From: Pseudomonas sediminis | GTDB lineage: Bacteria > Pseudomonadota > Gammaproteobacteria > Pseudomonadales > Pseudomonadaceae | DNA length: 64,000 nt | Reading direction: 5' to 3' | Assembly (NCBI RefSeq): GCF_002741105.1 | Contig: NZ_NIQU01000002.1 | Coordinates: forward strand, 496,001-560,000 | Part shown: one piece after another, positions 41,401-49,247 of the stretch | Layout: each line of letters opens with the position of its first letter | How positions within the stretch are numbered: the first letter of the stretch is position 1 | The notes under the pieces: generated by a model | Told to the model about the DNA's origin: nothing | The model's input: only the letters and a program-made list of their open reading frames with translations | Databases searched by the model: none | Translations under genes and position numbers: made by a program

Positions 41401-41449
41401 GGTTGTGCTCCATACGCAGCGCGGCGTGATGCCGCTGGGTCGAAGCCGG

Positions 41450-41455
41450 ATTCTA
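41450..41455 (-). promoter_or_regulatory. Candidate -10 of the AGE gene
   Basis: TAGAAT on the minus strand lies exactly 21 nt downstream of the 39-bp element at 41477-41515, the same spacing as upstream of gtsA. The start codon is 50 bp further on. Confidence 0.45.
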
Positions 41456-41476
41456 GTCAGTGCCATCCGTGGCTCC

Positions 41477-41515
41477 GGTCACGAAAGCGCGCGCCTTTGT
41501 CACCGTTCGGTGACA
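41477..41515 (-). promoter_or_regulatory. 39-bp shared element upstream of the AGE gene
   Basis: This is the second copy of the element at 40133. Here its first half is a perfect palindrome, TGTCACCG-AA-CGGTGACA on the minus strand (41498-41515). It begins one base after the gtrS stop codon, so it could double as a weak transcript-end hairpin of gtrS, but the conserved distal CTTTCGT(G)ACC part argues for a protein-binding site. Confidence 0.65.
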
Positions 41516-41516
41516 T

Positions 41517-42968
41517 TCACTCCGGCGTACGCGGCAGACGCAGGGTGACGCGCAAGCCGCCCTCGCGCAGGTTACGCAGGCTGACTTCACCACCATGGCT
41601 GTGGGCAATGTTGCGCGCGATGCCGAGGCCCAGGCCGTAGCCCTGCTGCTGCCCGGCCAGGCGAAAATGCGGCTCGAACACCTGTTCCAGGCGTTGCTCC
41701 GGCACACCTGGGCCGTCGTCATCGACATGCAGGACGAAGGCTGCGTTGTCGTCCTCGATATGCAGATGCGCGTTGTGCCCGTACTTCAAGGCGTTGTCGA
41801 TCAGGTTGCCAATGCAGCGGCGCAGCGCCAGCGGCTTGCCCGGATACGGCGCGCAGGCCTCGCCATCGAGGGTCACGCGGCCATTGCCTGCCGGCGCCAG
41901 GCAGGGTTCGACCAGACAATGCAGGAGGTGGTTGAGGTCCACCGGCTCGATGTTCTCGTGAATGTCGGTGTCCTTCACGCACTGCAGGGCACCTTTGACC
42001 AGCAGCTCGAGGTCATCCAGATCACGACCGAACTTGGTCTGCAGACTTTCGTCGTCGAGCAGTTCGACGCGCAGGCGCAGACGCGTGATGGGTGTGCGCA
42101 GGTCATGGGAAATAGCGCTGAACAGCTGGCTGCGCTCGGTCAGGTAGCGGCTGATGCGCTCGCGCATGGCATTGAAGGCGCGGGCCACCTCGACCACTTC
42201 GCGGCCGCCTCCCTCGGCCACCGGCTCCACCTCGGCGCCCAGCGACATATGCCGCGCGGTGCGCGCCAGGCGCTTGAGCGGGCGGCTCTGCAGGTGCACC
42301 AGCAGACCGATGAACAGCAGCAGGAAAGCCGTGGTCAGCAGGATGAACCACAGCTGCTGGGTCGGCAGGATAGGTTCTTCCAGGCTGGTGTAGGGTTCGG
42401 GCAGCAACGAGGCGATGTACAGCCACTCCCCCGGCGCCAGCTGGATCTGCGTCACCAACACGGGCGGATTGACCGGCTCCAGAGTCAGCGCGTAATGCGC
42501 CCAGGAACGTGGCAGCTCGTCGAGTTTCAGGCCGCCGTTGAAGATGCGCAGGTCATCCGGGCTGACGAAGGTCACCGAGATGTCCGCGGCGGTGCCCAGC
42601 GACTGGTGCAGCACCTCGGCCACCGCCTCGGTCACCGCCTGCTTGCGCGGCGTGGCCGGCAGCAACTCCATCTGCAGCGGACGATCATTGAGGCTGACCA
42701 CGAAGCGCGTGCCACCCATGCTACGCAACTGATCGAGCACCAGCGGCCGATACGCCACCGGCAGCGAGCGGAAGTAACGCACGCTGGCGGACATCGAATG
42801 CGCCAGGCTGCGCGCAGTGGTGACCAGGCCTTCGAGCTGGGTGGCGCGCAGTTGCGACAGCCAGATCACGCTGGACAGCGTCTGCGCCGCCAATATCGCC
42901 AGCAAGGTGAGCAGCAGCATGCGCCCGAGCAGCGAGCGCGGCAGCCAGCGCCGCGGGTTAACGCCCAT
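41517..42968 (-). CDS. gtrS: Sensor histidine kinase GtrS
   Basis: The 483-residue kinase has two transmembrane helices (about 14-38 and 206-226) enclosing a periplasmic sensor region, a HAMP segment (228-280), the phospho-acceptor H288 in SAISHDLRTP, the N-box NLIDNALKYG and G-boxes DDGPGVPE and GYGLGLGIA. In P. aeruginosa the homologous GtrS senses 2-ketogluconate/6-phosphogluconate and controls glucose genes with GltR. The start at 42968 (MGVNPRRWLPRSLLGRM) overlaps the gltR end by 11 bp. It lies downstream of gltR and upstream of the AGE gene. Confidence 0.9.
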   Translation of the reverse strand: MGVNPRRWLPRSLLGRMLLLTLLAILAAQTLSSVIWLSQLRATQLEGLVTTARSLAHSMSASVRYFRSLPVAYRPLVLDQLRSMGGTRFVVSLNDRPLQMELLPATPRKQAVTEAVAEVLHQSLGTAADISVTFVSPDDLRIFNGGLKLDELPRSWAHYALTLEPVNPPVLVTQIQLAPGEWLYIASLLPEPYTSLEEPILPTQQLWFILLTTAFLLLFIGLLVHLQSRPLKRLARTARHMSLGAEVEPVAEGGGREVVEVARAFNAMRERISRYLTERSQLFSAISHDLRTPITRLRLRVELLDDESLQTKFGRDLDDLELLVKGALQCVKDTDIHENIEPVDLNHLLHCLVEPCLAPAGNGRVTLDGEACAPYPGKPLALRRCIGNLIDNALKYGHNAHLHIEDDNAAFVLHVDDDGPGVPEQRLEQVFEPHFRLAGQQQGYGLGLGIARNIAHSHGGEVSLRNLREGGLRVTLRLPRTPE

Positions 42969-43692
42969 CGCCGGCCTGCAGGCTGACCGTGGCCGCCAGT
43001 TGATAGCCGCTGCCACGCACGGTGCGAATCAGCCGCGGCGGCTTGTCGGTATCGCGCAGGCGCTGGCGCAGGCGGCTGACGGCCATGTCGACGATGCGCT
43101 CCAGCGGCATCACCTCGCGGCCACGGGTGGCGTTACCGATGGTGTCGCGGTCGAGAATCTGCTGCGGGTGGTCGAGAAACAGTTTGAGCAGGGCGAAGTC
43201 GGCGCCGGACAGAATCACCTCCTCGCCGTCACGGTGAAACAACCGATGGCTGACCATGTCCAGGCGCCAGTCCTCGAAGGCCAGCACCTCGCCGCTGCGC
43301 TCCTGGGTGAACTGCGCGCGGCGCAGCAAGGCCTTGATCCGCGCCAGCAATTCGCGCGGGCTGAATGGCTTGCCGAGGTAGTCGTCGGCGCCCAGCTCCA
43401 GGCCGATCACGCGGTCGGCTTCGTCGGAGCTGGCGGTGAGCATGATGATCGGCACCTGGGCGAAGCGTTGGTGCTCGCGCACCCAGCGGCACAGGCTGAA
43501 GCCGTCCTCGTCGGGCAGCATCACATCGAGAATCACCAGGTCGGCCGACTCCGCACACAGGCTCTGGCGGAAGGCGGCGCCATCGGCCACGGCGCGCACC
43601 TGAAAGCCAACGCGGCTCAGGTAGGTATCGAGCAGTTCGCGAATTTCCTGATCGTCATCGACCAGCAGAATCGATTTGCCGGGCTGGCTCAT
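42958..43692 (-). CDS. gltR: OmpR-type response regulator GltR
   Basis: This 244-residue regulator has a receiver domain with acidic pocket D12/D13, phospho-acceptor D56 (VILDVMLPDE) and switch K (LGKPFSPRELLARI), then a winged-helix OmpR domain (about 145-235, ending PRLIRTVRGSGYQL). With GtrS it controls glucose transport and Entner-Doudoroff genes in Pseudomonas. It overlaps gtrS and is separated from glk by a REP palindrome. Confidence 0.92.
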   Translation of the reverse strand: MSQPGKSILLVDDDQEIRELLDTYLSRVGFQVRAVADGAAFRQSLCAESADLVILDVMLPDEDGFSLCRWVREHQRFAQVPIIMLTASSDEADRVIGLELGADDYLGKPFSPRELLARIKALLRRAQFTQERSGEVLAFEDWRLDMVSHRLFHRDGEEVILSGADFALLKLFLDHPQQILDRDTIGNATRGREVMPLERIVDMAVSRLRQRLRDTDKPPRLIRTVRGSGYQLAATVSLQAGDGR

Positions 43693-43720
43693 GGTCCGCC
43701 ACCTTTCTTGTTATGACTAT

Positions 43721-43779
43721 GTAGCCCGGATCAAATCCGGGGGGCTATCAATGCTTCTCCCGGATTGCATCCGGGCTAC
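43721..43779. repeat. GTAGCCCGGAT REP-type palindrome overlapping the glk end
   Basis: The left arm starts GTAGCCCGGATCAAATCCGG and the right arm ends CCCGGATTGCATCCGGGCTAC. The glk stop codon (43748-43750) falls inside the loop, so the right arm is translated as the last residues of glucokinase. Confidence 0.88.
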
Positions 43780-44734
43780 GTTCCGATGCCTGTTGCAAGG
43801 CCACGCCAGCGCCGGTCAGGCCGGGATACTCGGCCGTCACCAGCCACACTGGAATGCCGTGAAGGTAATCGCTCATGCAACCCTTGTCGCTGAAGCTCTT
43901 GGCAAAACCGCTGGCGAGAAAACGTTCGGCAAAACGCGGCACCACGCCGCCGACGATGTAGACCCCGCCGCGCGCGCCCAACGTCAGTACGTTGTTACCA
44001 GCCACGCGCCCGAGCCAGCAACTGAACTGTTCCAGCACTTCGCCGGCGACGGGCTCGCCCGCCAGGCCGGCAGCGGTGATGGCCGCTGGCGTCGCGTGCT
44101 GCACAGGCTGACCGCCCAGCTCACAGATGGCCCGATACAGCACCAGCAGGCCATTGCCGCTGAGCACGTCTTCGGCGCGCACATGGCCCAGTTGCCGATA
44201 AAGAATTTGCCAGAGCTCGGCTTCGCGCGGGCTGCCGATGGGCAGGTCGACGTGGCCGCCCTCGCCTGGCAGCACCAGCCAGCGCCCCTGCGTCTGCTCC
44301 AGCAGCGTGCCGACACCGAGACCGGTGCCGGCGCCGATCACCAGGGCTGGACGGTCGGCCTGCGGCTCGCCCGGGCACACCTGCACACGCTCGTGCTCGG
44401 CGATGCGGGTCATGCCCAGGGCCATGGCGGAGAAGTCGTTGATCATCAGCAAGCGGTCGATCTGCAACGCCTCGCAGAACGCCGTGCGGTCGATACGCCA
44501 GTGATTGTTGGTGAAGCGAAACAGGTTGCCGCTGACCGGCCCGGCGCAGGCCAGACACACCGAGCCGATGGCTCCCGGCTGCAGACCCTGAGCCTGCAGA
44601 TAGGCGGCAATGGCCTGCTCCGGCCCTGCGTAATCGGCGGTCGGCAGAACCTGCACCGCCTCCAGTTGCTCGTCACGCCACAGGGCGAAGCGTGCGTTGG
44701 TACCACCGATATCGCCGACCAGAGCCAGTTTCAC
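43748..44734 (-). CDS. glk: Glucokinase with a REP-encoded C-terminus
   Basis: This 328-residue ROK-distinct bacterial glucokinase phosphorylates glucose to glucose-6-phosphate. The phosphate-binding motif GDIGGTNARFAL is at 8-19, with NDFSAMA carrying the catalytic Asp and the second ATP motif VIGAGTGLGVG. Start is GTG at 44734 with GGAGG seven bases before it. The family similarity ends near GAGVALQQ; the final residues SERSPDAIREKH are read from the REP palindrome. In P. aeruginosa edd precedes glk, but here no edd is present in the window. A HexR-like box lies about 90 bp upstream. Confidence 0.93.
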   Translation of the reverse strand: MKLALVGDIGGTNARFALWRDEQLEAVQVLPTADYAGPEQAIAAYLQAQGLQPGAIGSVCLACAGPVSGNLFRFTNNHWRIDRTAFCEALQIDRLLMINDFSAMALGMTRIAEHERVQVCPGEPQADRPALVIGAGTGLGVGTLLEQTQGRWLVLPGEGGHVDLPIGSPREAELWQILYRQLGHVRAEDVLSGNGLLVLYRAICELGGQPVQHATPAAITAAGLAGEPVAGEVLEQFSCWLGRVAGNNVLTLGARGGVYIVGGVVPRFAERFLASGFAKSFSDKGCMSDYLHGIPVWLVTAEYPGLTGAGVALQQASERSPDAIREKH

Positions 44735-44823
44735 TTGAACGCCTCCGGAGCGAAAGCCGTTCGATGATCGGCAACTGCAGAAAAGTGAGGATGCATGGCA
44801 TCGACTCCAAACTCGAATTATTT

Positions 44824-44838
44824 TTGTAGTTCAAACAA
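44824..44838 (-). promoter_or_regulatory. HexR-type operator upstream of glk
   Basis: TTGT-N7-ACAA occurs exactly (minus strand TTGTTTGAACTACAA). TTGT-N7/8-ACAA is the published recognition pattern of HexR, which represses glucose-catabolic genes of Pseudomonas until 2-keto-3-deoxy-6-phosphogluconate binds. It is 90 bp upstream of the glk start, next to AT-rich promoter-like DNA. The rest of 44735-45056 has no gene. Confidence 0.65.
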
Positions 44839-45056
44839 CGCGCACCACAGTAAACCCGAAAATTACGCCTATCAAGCCGGCCAAAGTCGTAATAACAACA
44901 ATATTCAATGCCAACCCATAGCCATCGACCCGCTCAACGGATTCAGCCCTCGGCATGATCCCGGACAATATCGGCGGCGTTGCGGCGACCTAGACTCGCA
45001 CCGGCGCATGGCGGGTATCAACCGCCCCCTTGGTCATCCGCACGGAGAGCTGCAGC

Positions 45057-46226
45057 ATGTCACCCGATATCGTCATCGTCGGCGCCGGCCCGGCGGGCCT
45101 GTGCCTGGCACGCACCCTGTCCGGGCATGGCCTGTCCATCGTGGTACTGGAACGCCAAGCCGAGCAGGCCCTGGCCGAACCGGCCTTCGACGGCCGCGAG
45201 ATCGCCCTCACCCATGGCTCGCAAGCCTTGCTCGAGCGCCTGGGATTATGGGCGCGTCTGCCCACCGAGGAGATCGCCGTACTGCGCGACGCTCAGGTAT
45301 TCAACGGCCCCTCGCTGTTCGCCTTGAAGATCCGCGCCGAACAGGCCGGTGCCGAGCGCCTCGGCCATCTGGTGGCCAACCAGGCCATTCGCCGCGCTGC
45401 CTATCAGGGGGTACGCGACTGCGCCGATGTGCAAATGCTGTGCGACACCAGCGTGCGCGCCATCCAGACAAGCGAGAACGAAGTGAAGTTGGTGCTGCAA
45501 GACGGCCAGGTGCTGCAACCGCGCTTGCTGGTCGCTGCCGACAGCCGTTTCTCGGAAACCCGTCGTCAGCTCGGCATCGGCGCGCAGCTGAAGGACTTCG
45601 GCAAAAGCATGCTGGTGTGCCGCATGCAGCATGAACAGGATCACCAGCAAGTGGCCTGGGAATGGTTCGGCTATGGCCAGACCCTGGCCCTGCTGCCGCT
45701 CAATGGCCGGCAATCGTCCGTGGTGCTGACCTTGCCGCCGCGCGAGATCGAACGCCTGCAGAAGCTGGACGAAGCCACCTTTGCCCGCGAGATGGAGCAA
45801 CGCTTCGACCGCCGCCTGGGCGCCATGCAACTGCTCAGCAGCCGCCACGTTTACCCGCTGGTGGGCGCCTATGCGCGGCGCATGGTCGGCACTCGCTGCG
45901 CCCTGCTCGGCGATGCCGCCGTGGGCATGCACCCGGTCACCGCGCATGGTTTCAACTTCGGTCTGATTGGCGTGCAGCTGCTCAGCGACGCCCTGCTGGC
46001 CGCCCATGGCAAACACCAGGACATCGGTTCAACATCAGCGTTGGCCTGCTACGAACGCCAGCTGCGTCTGGCTACCTGGCCGCTGTACCAGGCCACCAAC
46101 CTGCTGGTGGAGCTGTACACCAACGACCACCTGCCCGCCCGTCTGCTGCGCGGTGCCGGCCTGCGTGTGGCGCAGGGTCTGCTGCCGCTGAGGAAGGGCA
46201 TCGCCCGTCACCTGACTGCTCAATGA
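45057..46226 (+). CDS. ubiM: UbiH/UbiM-type FAD monooxygenase of ubiquinone synthesis
   Basis: This 389-residue flavoprotein hydroxylase has the GAGPAGL dinucleotide motif (9-15), the EPAFDGREIALTHGSQALLERLG segment and the FAD-ribityl motif ALLGDAAVGMHPVTAHGFNFGL. These place it in the UbiH/UbiF/VisC/COQ6 family; the overall look is closest to UbiM, a broad-range ring hydroxylase found patchily in proteobacteria. Start 45057 follows GGAGAG. It stands outside the usual ubiH-ubiI operon, consistent with UbiM. The exact ring position cannot be told from sequence, so the symbol is tentative. Confidence 0.75.
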   Translation: MSPDIVIVGAGPAGLCLARTLSGHGLSIVVLERQAEQALAEPAFDGREIALTHGSQALLERLGLWARLPTEEIAVLRDAQVFNGPSLFALKIRAEQAGAERLGHLVANQAIRRAAYQGVRDCADVQMLCDTSVRAIQTSENEVKLVLQDGQVLQPRLLVAADSRFSETRRQLGIGAQLKDFGKSMLVCRMQHEQDHQQVAWEWFGYGQTLALLPLNGRQSSVVLTLPPREIERLQKLDEATFAREMEQRFDRRLGAMQLLSSRHVYPLVGAYARRMVGTRCALLGDAAVGMHPVTAHGFNFGLIGVQLLSDALLAAHGKHQDIGSTSALACYERQLRLATWPLYQATNLLVELYTNDHLPARLLRGAGLRVAQGLLPLRKGIARHLTAQ

Positions 46227-46240
46227 AGATTGGTCGCCAA

Positions 46241-46261
46241 TTCTGGACAATGCATCCAGAA
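46241..46261. promoter_or_regulatory. Inverted repeat upstream of the SDR gene
   Basis: TTCTGGA-N7-TCCAGAA is centred 80 bp before the SDR start. It could be an operator for the LysR-type regulator encoded at 47403, or the hairpin at the end of the ubiM transcript. There is no T tract. Confidence 0.4.
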
Positions 46262-46331
46262 CCACGACGCTGATCAGCCCCGGATGGTTACCTAGACTCA
46301 GGTTTCCTCAACCCGAGTCGGGAGACATCTC

Positions 46332-47105
46332 ATGGTCAATCATTCCATTGCAGGCAAGACGGTACTCATCGCCGGTGGCGGCAAGAATCTCGGTGGGCTG
46401 CTGGCCCGCGATCTGGCGGCTCACGGAGCCAGTGCGGTGGTCATCCACTACAACAGCGCAGCCAGCAAGGCAGAAGCCGAGGCCACGGTGCAGGCGGTAC
46501 AGCAGCTCGGTGCCAAGGCCGTGGCGCTACAGGGCGACCTGACCAGCGCTGCCGCGGTGGAGAAACTCTTCGCCGATGCAGTGGCCGCCGTCGGCCGTCC
46601 CGATATCGCCATCAACACCGTAGGCAAGGTGCTGAAGAAACCCTTCAGCGAGATCAGCGAAGCCGAGTACGACGAGATGACCGCGGTCAACTCCAAGTCG
46701 GCGTTCTTCTTCCTCAAGGAAGCCGGCAAGCACGTCAAGGACAACGGCAAGATCTGCACCCTGGTGACCTCGTTGCTGGGCGCCTACACCCCTTTCTACG
46801 CGGCCTACGCCGGCACCAAGGCGCCAGTGGAACACTACACCCGCGCCGCCTCCAAGGAGTTCGGCGCGCGCGGCATCTCGGTCACCGCCATCGGTCCAGG
46901 ACCGATGGACACGCCGTTCTTCTACGGCCAGGAAGGCGCCGATGCGGTGGCCTACCACAAGAGCGCAGCGGCGCTGTCGCCATTTTCCAAGACTGGCCTG
47001 ACCGATATCGAAGACGTGGTGCCCTTCATTCGCCATCTGGTCAGCGATGGCTGGTGGATCACTGGGCAGACAATTCTGATCAATGGCGGCTATACCACTA
47101 AGTAA
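46332..47105 (+). CDS. Short-chain dehydrogenase/reductase
   Basis: This 257-residue classical SDR has the cofactor loop AGGGKNLGG (14-22) and the catalytic residues S147, Y159 and K163 (SLLGAYTPFYAAYAGTK). The C-terminus has the Rossmann-typical GQTILINGGYTTK. The GGGKNLGG form of the glycine motif suggests the cofactor is NADP(H), but the substrate is unknown. It is preceded by GGGAG. A small membrane protein and a LysR regulator follow on the same strand. Confidence 0.88.
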   Translation: MVNHSIAGKTVLIAGGGKNLGGLLARDLAAHGASAVVIHYNSAASKAEAEATVQAVQQLGAKAVALQGDLTSAAAVEKLFADAVAAVGRPDIAINTVGKVLKKPFSEISEAEYDEMTAVNSKSAFFFLKEAGKHVKDNGKICTLVTSLLGAYTPFYAAYAGTKAPVEHYTRAASKEFGARGISVTAIGPGPMDTPFFYGQEGADAVAYHKSAAALSPFSKTGLTDIEDVVPFIRHLVSDGWWITGQTILINGGYTTK

Positions 47106-47135
47106 GCACCTGGAAAAAGCCTGGGAGGTGGGCGG

Positions 47136-47390
47136 ATGCGAACCTTGATTCTGCTGGTTATAGGCCTGGCGATAGCCGCCCTGGCCCTGCGCTTCGCACC
47201 GGCGGCACAGCGCACGCTGGCAATCACGCTGTTCACCTTATTGTGGTTGGGCGTCTGCACGCTCAACCTGCGCACCGGGCTTTCCCATGGCTATACCCTG
47301 GCCGAGGAACTGCCGATCCATGCCGTACTGTTCGGCGTTCCTGCGGTTGCCGCCTGGCTCGCCTGGTGGTGGCTGCGTCGGGCCAGTTGA
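47136..47390 (+). CDS. Small membrane protein
   Basis: The 84-residue protein consists of about three hydrophobic helices (1-20, 27-45 and 60-80), with GGAGGTGG just before the ATG. I do not recognise a family. It lies between the SDR and LysR genes with short gaps (30 and 12 bp), so it is probably co-transcribed with one of them. Confidence 0.65.
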   Translation: MRTLILLVIGLAIAALALRFAPAAQRTLAITLFTLLWLGVCTLNLRTGLSHGYTLAEELPIHAVLFGVPAVAAWLAWWWLRRAS

Positions 47391-47402
47391 ACAGGTAGAA
47401 CA

Positions 47403-48308
47403 ATGGACAAACTCGAGCAGTACCGCGTTTTCCTGCAGATCGCCGAGATGGGTAGCTTCATCAAGGCAGCCAATGCCCTGGAACTGCCACGCGCGTCGGT
47501 ATCGGCGGCGTTGCAGCAACTGGAAAGCCAACTGGGCGTTCGCCTGTTGCACCGCACCACCCGCAACGTACGCCTGACGCCCGATGGCAGTCAGTTGCTC
47601 GAACGTATTCGCGAATTGCTGGCGCTGGCCGAGGATATCGAGCAGAGCGCGCAAGGAACTGCCAGCCAGGTCAGCGGACGCTTGAAAATCGACGTGCCCA
47701 GCCGTATCGCCCGGCGCCTAATCGCTCCGGCGCTAGCGCCGCTGCTACGTCGCCACCCACAACTGCAACTGCTGCTGAGTTCGACCGACCGCGCTATCGA
47801 CCTGGTCAAGGAAGGCGTCGACTGCGTGCTGCGCGTCGGCACGCTCAGCGACAGCAGTCTGGCTGCACGGCAACTGGGCAACCTGGCGCTGATCAATTGC
47901 GCCAGCCCGGCCTACCTGCGTGAACATGGCGAGCCGCAGCAGGCCGAGGACCTGGAAGGCGGCCACTGGATGGTTGGCTACGCTTCACCCACCAGCGGCC
48001 GCGAGCTGCCCTGGGAATATGTCGACGAGAATGGCGAACTGTGCGGACTGCGCCCGGCCAGCCGGGTGATCGTCAACAACGCTGAGAACTACATCGCCTG
48101 TTGCCTGGCCGGCCTGGGCCTGATCCAGATTCCGCGCTTCGACGTGCAGCACCTGCTGGCCTCCGGCGAACTACTGGAGGTGATGCCACAGCAGCGCGCC
48201 GCCGCCATGCCGATCGCCCTGCTCTACCCGCACCGCCGCCAGCGCTCACGGCGTCTGGCAGTGTTGATCGAATGGCTGGAGCAGTTGATGGCGCCGCACC
48301 TGGAATGA
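47403..48308 (+). CDS. LysR-family transcriptional regulator
   Basis: The 301-residue protein has the LysR helix-turn-helix at 1-60 (MDKLEQYRVFLQIAEMGSFIKAANALELPRASVSAALQQLE, then LLHRTTRNVRLTPDG) and an inducer-binding domain (90-300). It is a CrgA-like subgroup member by the HRTTR motif. The likely target is the SDR gene upstream, which carries an inverted repeat in its promoter, but LysR genes usually diverge from their targets and this one does not. Confidence 0.9.
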   Translation: MDKLEQYRVFLQIAEMGSFIKAANALELPRASVSAALQQLESQLGVRLLHRTTRNVRLTPDGSQLLERIRELLALAEDIEQSAQGTASQVSGRLKIDVPSRIARRLIAPALAPLLRRHPQLQLLLSSTDRAIDLVKEGVDCVLRVGTLSDSSLAARQLGNLALINCASPAYLREHGEPQQAEDLEGGHWMVGYASPTSGRELPWEYVDENGELCGLRPASRVIVNNAENYIACCLAGLGLIQIPRFDVQHLLASGELLEVMPQQRAAAMPIALLYPHRRQRSRRLAVLIEWLEQLMAPHLE

Positions 48309-48359
48309 CTCAGGGCCTGTTGATGTTCTGCACCGGCCTGGCGTCATTGAAAGCAGGCT

Positions 48360-49016
48360 CTACACCCACTGATCATTACGCTTGCGCTTGACCCGCAGCA
48401 TGGTCGGCAAAATCAGACCGAGCAGCAGGCCGGCGCCGGCGATGCTGCCGCCATAGGCCATGTAGCGCATCAACACCTGCTGCTGCTCCTCGCCCAATTG
48501 CGCCTGGGCATCACGCAGCTGCGAACGGGTGGTGGTCAGCTCGGCGTCCAGCGCGCCGCGGGCGGCCTGCAGTTCGTCGATCAGGTTCTTGCGCGTGTCG
48601 AGGGTTTCCTGCATGCCTTGCACACGAGCCTTCCAGGCATCGTCGATGCCTTTGAGCTCGGCGCTGAGGTCGGCGACTTTCTGTTCGAGTTGCGGCAGGC
48701 GTTCGGTCTGGCCTGGCACCGATTGCAGGTCGCGGCTGGGAATCCAGACGCTGTTGCCGCTTGCGCTACGCACCTGGCTGTAGTCGCCCTGAGTGCGCAG
48801 CAGCTCCACTTTCTCCCCGGAAACCAGCGTGCCGACGATACGGTAGCCATCGGTGGGGCCGCTGCGTACGTAGGTATTGAGGCTGTCGCTGACCCAGCGC
48901 TGGTTACTGGCGGCCTCTTCCGCCAATGAGGGCTGCACGCCGCCAAGCAGGCCACCGAGCAGCAGGCAGGCACCGAGAATGCGGGGTTGGAGTGGAGCAT
49001 GACGAGATAAAAACAT
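48360..49016 (-). CDS. SH3-domain membrane protein of the YgiM/TIGR04211 type
   Basis: This 218-residue protein has an N-terminal signal (cleaved near SLAEEA, residue 33), a bacterial SH3 domain (42-100, RWVSDSLNTYVRSGPTDGYRIVGTLVSGEKVELL), a long coiled coil (105-180) and one C-terminal helix (185-208) followed by basic residues RVKRKRNDQW. The topology is a periplasmic SH3 held to the inner membrane. Members are linked to the cell envelope, with no defined activity. Convergent with the LysR gene. Confidence 0.9.
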   Translation of the reverse strand: MFLSRHAPLQPRILGACLLLGGLLGGVQPSLAEEAASNQRWVSDSLNTYVRSGPTDGYRIVGTLVSGEKVELLRTQGDYSQVRSASGNSVWIPSRDLQSVPGQTERLPQLEQKVADLSAELKGIDDAWKARVQGMQETLDTRKNLIDELQAARGALDAELTTTRSQLRDAQAQLGEEQQQVLMRYMAYGGSIAGAGLLLGLILPTMLRVKRKRNDQWV

Positions 49017-49247
49017 GGGGCGATCTTCACATGGCAGTCAGACGAACCCGGCGAACGGGATGAACGATGCCGGCCACACGCACGAGCATATGCTCAAGCA
49101 CGATCCAGGCAGAATCAGCGACGTAGACGCCACACTAACGGCCAATAGCCATCAATTCCTGCCGGTACGGGCCGACAGCAGACAGACATTGGCCACTTGC
49201 TTCGAGTTCACTCGCAGCAGGAGATGGTAGATGGACGGAGCGTGGGT

